A stretch of DNA of 64,000 nt from an uncultured Pseudoalteromonas sp. (GTDB taxonomy: Bacteria; Pseudomonadota; Gammaproteobacteria; Enterobacterales; Alteromonadaceae). Position 1 is the stretch's first letter; each line of letters starts with the position of its first letter. Below are positions 16,900 through 23,675 of the stretch, piece after piece. The position numbers and the translations under genes are program-made. The stretch covers positions 124,001-188,000 of the forward strand of contig CANLRB010000003.1 in assembly GCA_947493455.1 (NCBI GenBank), read 5' to 3'. The notes under the pieces were generated by a model. The model searched no databases. It had not been told where the DNA came from and saw only the letters and a program-made list of their open reading frames with translations.

Positions 16900-17943
16900 T
16901 TATTGCGGTGCCGGTCCGGTACTGTCGCGAACCACCAATTCTGGTGTAAAGCATAGTTCCAAATTATCATCACGCTTTGACGCCGAACGGTTATTTGTGA
17001 ATAAAAGTTTCGCTGCAAGTTTGGCGATGTGACTATTGGATTGGTGTGCTGTGGTAAGCTTTGGCCAAGTTTGACGAGAGAAGGGCGAATCCTCAAACCC
17101 AGCAATAGATAACTGTTCAGGTATTTTTATATCCATTAGTCTCGATGCGAATAGGGCACCTGCCGCAATTTCATCGTTACATGCAAAAATAGCGGTTGGT
17201 TTGTTTGTTGCAGCTAAAACAGATTTTGCGCCTTCAACACCTGATTCGAATGAGTAAGTGCCGTCGATAATTAGTTGGTCATCAATCTCTATTTCGTAAT
17301 CTCGTAGTGCATCTTTGTAGCCAGCTAGTCGTTCCAATGTTGATTTATGTTCTTTATCACCTGCAATAAATGCAATGTGTTTGTGTCCATGCTCAATTAG
17401 ATGGGTTGTAATCGTGTAGGACGCGTCACGGTCATTAACATAGATAGAGGTGTGCTTTTGTGTTAGCTCGTCTTCATTCTGAGTGGGTTGTTCGCCCGAT
17501 AAAATTCGAACATAGTTAATATTGAGATCTTCAAGCATCTCAATTACATGTGTTCGCTCTGACAGTGGTGGGGTAAGAATAAGCCCAGCAACGCGCGAGC
17601 GTGAAATCATTGTTTTGAGCTCGTCTAACATGTTTTTTTCACTGTCAGAGCAAGGATGAATTAATAGTTCATAGCCTTCGTCTTTACAGCGCGATAAGAT
17701 CCCGTTTTGCATGTCAATGACATAATACGCGTTTGGATTATCGTAAACCAAGCCAACAGCAAATGACTTTGTGCCCGCTAGACTGCGTGCAGCTAAATTA
17801 GGCTGATAGTTTAACTCTTTTACTGCAGCCATTACTTTGTCTGATGTTTTTTTACGTACCGAAGGTTCATTGTTCATAACCCGCGAAACGGTTTTCATTG
17901 AAACGCCCGCTAATCGAGCGACATCGTTAATTGTTACTTTCAT
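16900..17943 (-). CDS. LacI-family transcriptional regulator, likely of sugar/glucose genes
   Basis: A 347-residue repressor-type regulator. The LacI helix-turn-helix is at the N-terminus (TINDVARLAGVSMKTVSRVMNNEPSVRKKT), the hinge helix at NLAARSLA (about 50-57), then a periplasmic-binding-protein-like effector domain. It is divergent from pgi. A 14-bp palindrome with the central CG expected for LacI-family operators (TGACAGCGTTGTCA, 18106-18119) lies between them and recurs upstream of the TonB receptor and the second halogenase gene. I infer that this protein binds those sites, controls itself and senses a sugar or sugar phosphate. Confidence 0.88.
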   Translation of the reverse strand: MKVTINDVARLAGVSMKTVSRVMNNEPSVRKKTSDKVMAAVKELNYQPNLAARSLAGTKSFAVGLVYDNPNAYYVIDMQNGILSRCKDEGYELLIHPCSDSEKNMLDELKTMISRSRVAGLILTPPLSERTHVIEMLEDLNINYVRILSGEQPTQNEDELTQKHTSIYVNDRDASYTITTHLIEHGHKHIAFIAGDKEHKSTLERLAGYKDALRDYEIEIDDQLIIDGTYSFESGVEGAKSVLAATNKPTAIFACNDEIAAGALFASRLMDIKIPEQLSIAGFEDSPFSRQTWPKLTTAHQSNSHIAKLAAKLLFTNNRSASKRDDNLELCFTPELVVRDSTGPAPQ

Positions 17944-18073
17944 TTTTAATTATTCTTTTTTGCGAGAGTCAAAAAATAAATCTGTAATTTAAATGCGCAC
18001 TAAATATCGCATTCTACCTTGTTTTAATCACTGTAAATAGAGATGTTTCATAAATTATACAATTTAAATAGAT

Positions 18074-18085
18074 GATACCGGTGTC
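18074..18085. promoter_or_regulatory. Possible second LacI-type half-palindrome upstream of pgi
   Basis: GATACCGGTGTC is a near palindrome with a central CG (one mismatched pair), 20 bp from the main operator. It could be a weak auxiliary site or chance. Confidence 0.25.
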
Positions 18086-18105
18086 AAAAACTTAACAAAT
18101 TAAAT

Positions 18106-18119
18106 TGACAGCGTTGTCA
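18106..18119. promoter_or_regulatory. LacI-type operator between regulator gene and pgi
   Basis: TGACAGCGTTGTCA, a near-perfect 14-bp palindrome with central CG, about 110 bp before the pgi start and 163 bp before the regulator start. The same sequence recurs at 22932, 23604 and 37148. I infer that it is the site of the adjacent LacI-family protein. Confidence 0.7.
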
Positions 18120-18228
18120 TTTTTACTTATTGTTAACTTCTAGAACAAGACTAGTTTCACTTTAGCAAGCTTTTAAACAATAGCAAGCGAGAGTAAAACA
18201 AACAGTTACAAAGATTTAAGGGTTGAAT

Positions 18229-19881
18229 ATGGGCTGTCGTACTTCATTAGCGAGCTGGCAAAAATTAACGAGTTTAGCTGCAAGCGTGAAACAACTACAT
18301 TTAAAAGATTTATTTAATGCGCAGCCACAGCGATTTGATCAATATTCGGTTTCTCATTCAGGTATTCTTTTTGACTATTCAAAAAACTTAGTATCCAGTG
18401 ACGTTCTTAAACAGTTAATCGCACTTGCAGAAGATTGTGAGTTATCTTCTTGGCGAGATAAAATGTTTTCTGGTGAAAAAATAAACATCACAGAGCAGCG
18501 CGCTGTGCTGCACACGGCATTGCGTGGTAGCGAGAGCAGCGAACTGTTAGTCGATGGTGAAAACGTATTGCCATTGGTTACGGAGCAACTCGAAAAAGTA
18601 GCGACATTTGTTAATGCGGTTCGCAGTGGTGATTGGCGTGGTGCCACAGGTAAAGTTATTACCGATATTGTGAGTATTGGGGTAGGTGGTTCGAATTTAG
18701 GACCGCAGATGGTCACCGAGGCGTTGAGCCCAAATACACAAAGTCCACTTAACGTGCACTATGTATCGAATGCCGATGGTGTGCAAATTGCCACCACACT
18801 TGAAAAATTAAATGCTGAAACAACGTTATTTGTTGTGTCGTCAAAAACCTTTACAACATCAGAAACAATGACGAACGCTAATACGGCAGTAAACTGGCTT
18901 AAAAGCGAGTGTTTGCAAAGGGATGCGGTGTCAAAGCACTTTGTAGCTGTGAGTACTAATATCGAAAAAACCACCGAGTTTGGCATTGATCCTGACAATG
19001 TATTTACCATGTGGGATTGGGTTGGCGGCCGCTTTTCATTGTGGTCAACCATAGGTTTACCAATTGCTCTTTATTTGGGGTTTGATCAATTTAATCAGTT
19101 ATTGAAAGGGGCCCATGCAGCGGATTTACATTTCAAATCTGCGCCTTTTGAGCAGAATATCCCGGTTCTAATGGCATTGCTAAGTTTATGGAATACGACA
19201 TTTATGGGTGCTAAAGCACAAGCTATATTGCCGTATGATCAAAGTATGCATATGTTGCCCGCATACCTTCAGCAAGCAGAAATGGAAAGTAACGGTAAAT
19301 CGACAACGTTTGCCGGCGAGCAGGTGGCGTATACATCAGTGCCACTGATTTGGGGAATGACCGGTATTAACGGTCAACACGCATTTTACCAGTATTTACA
19401 TCAAGGTACGACGGTGGTGCCAGCAGATTTTATTGGCTCAGTTACACCGCGTATAAACGTGGGTAAACACCATACTGTATTAATGTCAAATATGTTCGCG
19501 CAAACCGAAGCACTGATGAACGGTGTTACGGACGAAGAGGTCGCCGCGCAGCTTAGAGAAAAAGGCGCTGACGAGTCAGAAATTGAAAGTTTAGTACCGC
19601 ATAAAGTGCATCAGGGTAATCGACCAACAACAACCATATTACTCGATAAAATCGACGCGTTTCATGTTGGGCAATTAATTGCATTATATGAACATAAAAT
19701 ATTCACCCAAGGCATTCTATTAGATGTTTGTTCATTTGACCAATGGGGCGTTGAGCTCGGAAAAGGCTTGGCAAATGCAATACAAGGTGAATTAGAGCGC
19801 GGTGAATTTGCAATACACGATAGTTCGACCACTGGCTTATTGAATTACTTCAGCAAGAAACGAGTTGAATATTCTGCGTAA
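18229..19881 (+). CDS. pgi: Glucose-6-phosphate isomerase
   Basis: Interconverts glucose 6-phosphate and fructose 6-phosphate in glycolysis and gluconeogenesis. About 550 residues, the normal bacterial length. Signatures include VSIGVGGSNLGPQMVTEAL, VVSSKTFTTSETM for the phosphate site, MWDWVGGRFSLWSTIGLP, LPYDQSMHMLPAYLQQAEMESNGKS and the C-terminal SFDQWGVELGK. The ATG at 18229 is chosen over a TTG two codons earlier, since AAGGG is better spaced for it. It lies divergent to the LacI-type regulator and is followed by the structured repeat array and zwf-pgl. Confidence 0.95.
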   Translation: MGCRTSLASWQKLTSLAASVKQLHLKDLFNAQPQRFDQYSVSHSGILFDYSKNLVSSDVLKQLIALAEDCELSSWRDKMFSGEKINITEQRAVLHTALRGSESSELLVDGENVLPLVTEQLEKVATFVNAVRSGDWRGATGKVITDIVSIGVGGSNLGPQMVTEALSPNTQSPLNVHYVSNADGVQIATTLEKLNAETTLFVVSSKTFTTSETMTNANTAVNWLKSECLQRDAVSKHFVAVSTNIEKTTEFGIDPDNVFTMWDWVGGRFSLWSTIGLPIALYLGFDQFNQLLKGAHAADLHFKSAPFEQNIPVLMALLSLWNTTFMGAKAQAILPYDQSMHMLPAYLQQAEMESNGKSTTFAGEQVAYTSVPLIWGMTGINGQHAFYQYLHQGTTVVPADFIGSVTPRINVGKHHTVLMSNMFAQTEALMNGVTDEEVAAQLREKGADESEIESLVPHKVHQGNRPTTTILLDKIDAFHVGQLIALYEHKIFTQGILLDVCSFDQWGVELGKGLANAIQGELERGEFAIHDSSTTGLLNYFSKKRVEYSA

Positions 19882-19895
19882 GTAGAAATAGAAAC

Positions 19896-19966
19896 GAACC
19901 TTTGAACGGGTAGCGTATGAGTTTAGGAACGATAATTGGTGAGAGAGTTATCGTTTCCTAATACTC
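19896..19966 (+). repeat. Structured repeat copy 1 (pgi-zwf array)
   Basis: The unit begins with the 20-mer GAACCTTTGAACGGGTAGCG, then a long hairpin at 19919-19966. The arms pair as GAGT, TTAGGAA and CGATAA (17 pairs, two single-base bulges on the 3' side), with the loop TTGGTGAGAGAG. I do not recognise the family. Confidence 0.9.
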
Positions 19967-19985
19967 ATTATTTATAGCTAGTCGT

Positions 19986-20029
19986 GTTACGGACAAATAT
20001 CCTGTGCAAATTTAGGGATGTCACGTAAC
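19986..20029. repeat. Separate imperfect hairpin between repeat copies 1 and 2
   Basis: GTTACGGACA pairs with TGTC-A-CGTAAC (ten pairs, one bulged A); it is unlike the repeat units. It widens the first spacing to 162 bp, against 98-99 bp for the others. Confidence 0.5.
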
Positions 20030-20057
20030 GTTTGGTATTTGGGTACCAATATAAACA

Positions 20058-20128
20058 GAACCTTTGAACGGGTAGCGCAGGAGTTTAGGAGCGATAATTG
20101 GTGAGAGAGTTATCGTATCCTAACACTC
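20058..20128 (+). repeat. Structured repeat copy 2 (pgi-zwf array)
   Basis: Same 20-mer head and same 12-base loop. The hairpin is at 20081-20128, with a G opposite TA as a small internal loop. It is followed by TTTTATTTT, so this copy could work as an intrinsic terminator. Confidence 0.9.
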
Positions 20129-20156
20129 TTTTATTTTGCGCTTCGGTTTAATAACA

Positions 20157-20228
20157 GAACCTTTGAACGGGTAGCGCAGGAGTTTAGGAACGATAATTGG
20201 TGAGAGAGTTGTCGTATCCTAAACCCTC
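20157..20228 (+). repeat. Structured repeat copy 3 (pgi-zwf array)
   Basis: Identical 20-mer head and loop; hairpin at 20180-20228. One A-U pair of copy 1 becomes a G-U wobble here (TTATCG changed to TTGTCG). The spacer before it resembles that before copy 4 (both contain TTTAATAA). Confidence 0.9.
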
Positions 20229-20254
20229 TTAATTATTGCACTCGTTTAATAAAA

Positions 20255-20324
20255 GAACCTTTGAACGGGTAGCGTAAGAGTGTAGGTTCGGCGATTGGTG
20301 AGAGAGTTGCCGAGCCTATAACTC
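20255..20324 (+). repeat. Structured repeat copy 4 with compensatory stem changes
   Basis: Identical head and loop; hairpin at 20278-20324. The upper stem is CGGCGA with TTGCCG in place of CGATAA with TTATCG, so two base pairs have changed on both sides at once and pairing is kept. This is direct evidence that the structure is selected. Confidence 0.9.
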
Positions 20325-20341
20325 TATATACGTAGAATTAA

Positions 20342-20398
20342 GTAGCGCTGAGTATTAGGTGCAATAATTTGCAAAAACGATGTTGCGTCCTAGCCCTC
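20342..20398 (+). repeat. Degenerate fifth copy of the structured repeat
   Basis: Keeps GTAGCG at the head and an outer hairpin GAG...CTC with TAGG/CCTA and GCAA/TTGC pairings (20350-20398), but has lost the 20-mer head and the conserved loop. Confidence 0.55.
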
Positions 20399-20566
20399 TT
20401 TTGAGCCAAAACTTAAAATTTCAGTCAATGAGCACGGCTTCAATGAATGAATTTTAACAATTCATTCGTATGCAATCACTTAAATAATAACTAAAAAGTG
20501 ATAAACTTAGACTAATCAACTTCAAACTCCACATAAAGTTTAACTTTATAGAAAAGAGAGAGTACT
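20399..20566. promoter_or_regulatory. zwf upstream region with two palindromes
   Basis: Inverted repeats at 20445-20467 (GAATGAATT, five-base spacer, AATTCATTC) and 20533-20549 (ATAAAGT-TTA-ACTTTAT) lie before zwf. The second, 17 bp with a 7-3-7 layout, ends 17 bp before the ATG and overlaps the likely leader. Neither matches the HexR consensus well. I take them as candidate operators only. Confidence 0.35.
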
Positions 20567-22039
20567 ATGCTAAATCCATTCGATATTGTGATTTTTGGCG
20601 GTGGCGGTGATTTATCATTACGTAAATTGTTGCCGGCAATGTATCGCGCTTACCAAGAAGGAAATTTACCTGAGGGCAGTCGTATTATTCCGACAGTGCG
20701 CGCGCTTGACAAGCCACAAGATTTTATCGATAAAATTCAATCTGGCTTAAAAGACTTTTTAGCAAAAGGTGAATATAACGCAAAAGATTGGAAAGCATTT
20801 TCGAGCTTTATTCATCCACTTGTCGTTAATGTAACTGAAATGGATGATAATTGGCTAGTACTTAAAAGCTTGTTAGAAGCCGATGATGAATCTAAATCAC
20901 GTGTTTTTTATCTTTCACTCCCACCTGCTGTTTATGGCCGTTGTAGTGAACTCCTGTCAGATAATAATCTAATAACTGACAATTCTCGCGTCGTCGTTGA
21001 AAAGCCAATCGGTTATTGCGGTGATTCTGCGGAAGAGATTAATGCGAAAATCGCGCAATATTTTGCAGAGCAACAAATTTACCGAATTGACCACTACTTA
21101 GGTAAAGAAACGGTGCAAAATCTTATGGCACTGCGTTTTTCAAATGTGTTGTTTGAAAATATGTGGGACGCAAAGTGCATCGATAATATTCAAATTAGTA
21201 TTTCTGAAACTGTTGGTCTTGAGTCTCGCGCTGGGTTTTACGAAAAAGCAGGTGCGTTAAGAGATATGGTGCAAAACCATTTATTGCAGTTGCTGTGTCT
21301 TGTTGCAATGGAGTCGCCACACAAACTGACCGCCAATAGCATCCGCGCAGAAAAACTTAAGGTGCTCGAGGCATTGCGTCCTCTTGTAGATGCCGGCGTC
21401 GATGAAAATACAGTTCGTGGTCAATATGTTCCGGGTGACCTCAACGGTAAACTTGTTCCTGGGTACTTAGAAGAGCTTGGTGCCCCGAATAGCCATACTG
21501 AGACATTTGTCGCAATTCGTGCACATATAGATAACTGGCGTTGGGCGGGTGTTCCGTTTTATTTAAGAACAGGTAAACGAATGCATAAACGCTGCGCCGA
21601 AATTGTCGTTGAATATAAAGATGTTTCCCATAATGTTTACAGTAATAATGTCGGCAATATTGAGCCAAATCGCCTCGTTATTCGACTGCAGCCGGAAGAA
21701 AGCATTCAGCTAACGCTAATGTCAAAACGCTTAGACAATCTTGAAATGCAATTAGAACCTGTAACACTTGACTTAGACTTGTCCAAGAATTACGAAAATG
21801 GATTCCATTCAGATGCGTACAAACGCTTAATGCTTGATGCTGCAGCGGGTAATGCATCACTCTTTATACATCGTGATGAAGTGCGCCAAGCATGGGCATG
21901 GATTGACCCAATAATTAACCATTGGCAATATTCAGGCACGCCGTCATTATATCGAGCGGGTTCATGGGGACCGGATGCATCGGATGAATTATTGAGTGAA
22001 AACGGTCATCGTTGGTTTAATGCAGGGGAGGGCTTTTAA
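20567..22039 (+). CDS. zwf: Glucose-6-phosphate 1-dehydrogenase
   Basis: First enzyme of the oxidative pentose phosphate and Entner-Doudoroff routes; oxidises glucose 6-phosphate to 6-phosphogluconolactone with NADP. 490 residues. The nucleotide-binding loop FGGGGDLSLRKLLPAMY (about 10-26) replaces the common GASGDL form. The active-site signature RIDHYLGKETVQNL is near 173-186, followed by RAGFYEKAGALRDMVQNHLLQ. AGAGAGAG before the ATG is the ribosome-binding site. The stop overlaps the pgl start (TAATG). edd and eda are not next to it, unlike in many relatives. Confidence 0.95.
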   Translation: MLNPFDIVIFGGGGDLSLRKLLPAMYRAYQEGNLPEGSRIIPTVRALDKPQDFIDKIQSGLKDFLAKGEYNAKDWKAFSSFIHPLVVNVTEMDDNWLVLKSLLEADDESKSRVFYLSLPPAVYGRCSELLSDNNLITDNSRVVVEKPIGYCGDSAEEINAKIAQYFAEQQIYRIDHYLGKETVQNLMALRFSNVLFENMWDAKCIDNIQISISETVGLESRAGFYEKAGALRDMVQNHLLQLLCLVAMESPHKLTANSIRAEKLKVLEALRPLVDAGVDENTVRGQYVPGDLNGKLVPGYLEELGAPNSHTETFVAIRAHIDNWRWAGVPFYLRTGKRMHKRCAEIVVEYKDVSHNVYSNNVGNIEPNRLVIRLQPEESIQLTLMSKRLDNLEMQLEPVTLDLDLSKNYENGFHSDAYKRLMLDAAAGNASLFIHRDEVRQAWAWIDPIINHWQYSGTPSLYRAGSWGPDASDELLSENGHRWFNAGEGF

Positions 22040-22752
22040 TGCCAGCTAATATTACTGAAAAATTTTTCGATACTAAAGAAGCATATAATGAAGCGTTAGG
22101 TCAATCATTAGCAACGGCACTGAGCCAAGGTATCGAAACTGATGGTCGTTCAGTGCTATTGGTATCAGGCGGATCGTCGCCTGCACCTGCATACAAGTAT
22201 TTAAGTGGTATTGACCTAAATTGGGCGCAAATTGATGTCGCTATGGTTGATGAACGCTGGGTTGATAGTGATCACGAAAAAAGTAATGAAGCATTTATCA
22301 AGCAAACGCTATTGCAAGATAAAGCACAAAATGCCAATTTTGTCGTGATGAAAAATAATGCAGACACTGCACAAACTGGTCAAGCTGAGTGTGAATTATC
22401 ATACCAAAAGCTAAAATCACAATTTGAGGTAACGATTTTGGGCATGGGATCGGACGGCCACACTGCATCGCTGTTCCCGCATGCCGATGGCTTAGCGAAT
22501 GCGCTGCAAACGAGTGACACAACGGCGGCAATCAATGCAATCGAGAGTAACGTGACTGGAAAAATAACAGAACGTATGACATTGAGCCTTGCTGGGATAT
22601 TGCGCTCAAAAGTGATTAAGTTATTGATTAGTGGTGAGGAAAAACTTGCTGTTTACAAGCAGGCTTTAGCTGGTGAAGATGTTGCAGAAATGCCACTTCG
22701 GGCAGTATTGCAACAGACTCAAGTTCCTGTTGAGGTGTACTGGGCACCTTAA
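22039..22752 (+). CDS. pgl: 6-phosphogluconolactonase
   Basis: Hydrolyses 6-phosphogluconolactone made by Zwf to 6-phosphogluconate. 237 residues of the SOL/DevB type, with VSGGSSPAPAYKYLS (about 44-58), MVDERWVDSDHEKSNE and LGMGSDGHTASLFPHADGL. It starts within the zwf stop codon, so the two are translationally coupled, and a strong terminator follows. Confidence 0.93.
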   Translation: MPANITEKFFDTKEAYNEALGQSLATALSQGIETDGRSVLLVSGGSSPAPAYKYLSGIDLNWAQIDVAMVDERWVDSDHEKSNEAFIKQTLLQDKAQNANFVVMKNNADTAQTGQAECELSYQKLKSQFEVTILGMGSDGHTASLFPHADGLANALQTSDTTAAINAIESNVTGKITERMTLSLAGILRSKVIKLLISGEEKLAVYKQALAGEDVAEMPLRAVLQQTQVPVEVYWAP

Positions 22753-22781
22753 CACGTTGTACTGGATTTTTAACGCTTATT

Positions 22782-22807
22782 AAAAGAGTGCATCGCACTC
22801 TTTTTTT
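22782..22807 (+). terminator. Terminator of zwf-pgl
   Basis: Stem AAAAGAGTGC with GCACTCTTTT and an ATC loop, followed by a run of Ts. Confidence 0.9.
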
Positions 22808-22922
22808 GTTTACATAATCCCAATTGTGCAGATAAAACACCGCCTAACAGCATAGATGATAAGCAACTCGCTTTTATTAAAAATAAATGTGGTAATTAAA
22901 AATAAACTTCGTTATATTACCA

Positions 22923-22954
22923 GTTAACAAATGACAGCGCTGTCATTTGTTAAC
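22923..22954. promoter_or_regulatory. Perfect 32-bp palindrome containing the LacI-type operator
   Basis: The half GTTAACAAATGACAGC is followed by its exact reverse complement with no spacer. The central 14 bp (22932-22945) are TGACAGCGCTGTCA, the only fully symmetric copy of the operator in the window. No gene starts nearby except a 16-codon open frame at 22981. The TonB receptor starts about 720 bp further on. Confidence 0.8.
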
Positions 22955-22980
22955 TCTCAAAGTTTTTGGGGGCTCCATTT

Positions 22981-23031
22981 ATGATTGTTCTGCCCAGCGA
23001 TCGGGGTCCTCATCTTGCTAACACAAATTAA
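22981..23031 (+). other. Possible 16-codon leader peptide or gene remnant
   Basis: ATG at 22981 runs to TAA at 23029-23031 and encodes a peptide beginning MIVLPSDRGPH. A GGGGG Shine-Dalgarno-like run lies 8 bp before it, and the palindromic operator ends 26 bp upstream. I do not recognise the peptide. It may be the start of a deleted gene, a leader, or chance. Confidence 0.25.
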
Positions 23032-23408
23032 ATTTTGAGTTATATGCATGTGTATCGTGTTTTAAATGACTGTGCATTTGTTTAAAAACGCTCACCTCAT
23101 TTGGTCAAATACGACTAAATTAAAAAGTGAAGATCGTTTTATTTGTAACACTTTATGTCGCTCGATTTATTGGAATATCCATAATTGAAGTGAGAGGAGG
23201 GGAGCAAAATTAAACGTCAAATAACTTAGAATGCAATAAGGTTGATGCACAATTTACTAAAATAGAGTCAATTATGCATAATTTTTTTAATTAATACCTC
23301 TCCATTTTTAGGCGAAATTTCGCATGATTTTTCGCCATTTTTATTCGTTTTCTCAATCCGTTTTAGATTCTTTTTTTCATTAATTATATTTTTTTATTAC
23401 TTTTGATC

Positions 23409-23439
23409 TTTACATCAATTAATCCATTTGTGCTATATT
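23409..23439 (+). promoter_or_regulatory. Candidate promoter of the TonB receptor gene
   Basis: Extended -10 TGC-TATATT (23431-23439) with a weak -35 TTTACA (23409-23414) at 19 bp. The start would be near 23446, giving a leader of about 230 nt with the 23604 operator inside it. Confidence 0.4.
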
Positions 23440-23603
23440 ACTCGCGCTAAAGGTCACGAAATCTCTGGGTTTGTGACATAATTGAAGTGTTTTTGTAAAT
23501 AAAATGTTTCACGCGTTATGCGTAAAAATGCATTTTATTGTGTAAAAAATGCAAAAATAATTGTAGCGGAAATGTAATTTTAAGTGTAATGTTTGTTAGT
23601 AGA

Positions 23604-23617
23604 TGACAGCGTTGTCA
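23604..23617. promoter_or_regulatory. LacI-type operator just upstream of the TonB receptor gene
   Basis: TGACAGCGTTGTCA, identical to the copy at 18106, 59 bp before the receptor start. With the palindrome at 22923 it brackets the likely promoter, which would allow repression by looping or as a roadblock. Confidence 0.7.
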
Positions 23618-23675
23618 TCAATCACTGGGCAGAAAGTGAATTACAAATCAAACAAAATGATTCAAGGGGAATCTT

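Larger units (their letters stand above)
22808..23675. other. Long regulatory gap before the TonB receptor gene
   Basis: About 870 bp without a normal gene. It holds the 32-bp palindrome, a 16-codon frame (22981-23031) preceded by GGGGG at 8 bp, an AT-rich stretch, a likely promoter near 23409-23439, an inverted repeat GTCAC/GTGAC (23453-23477), and a second operator at 23604. GAGGAGGGGAG near 23195 looks like a ribosome-binding site but has no start codon after it, so this gap may be the scar of a lost gene (inference). Confidence 0.5.

Noticed and set aside
19896-20398. CRISPR array
   Set aside because: The conserved units are 70 bp with long internal hairpins, and the spacers are short and partly alike; no cas genes are present.
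20533-20549. HexR box before zwf
   Set aside because: The half-site (ATAAAGT) fits the TTGTAAT consensus at only three of seven positions.
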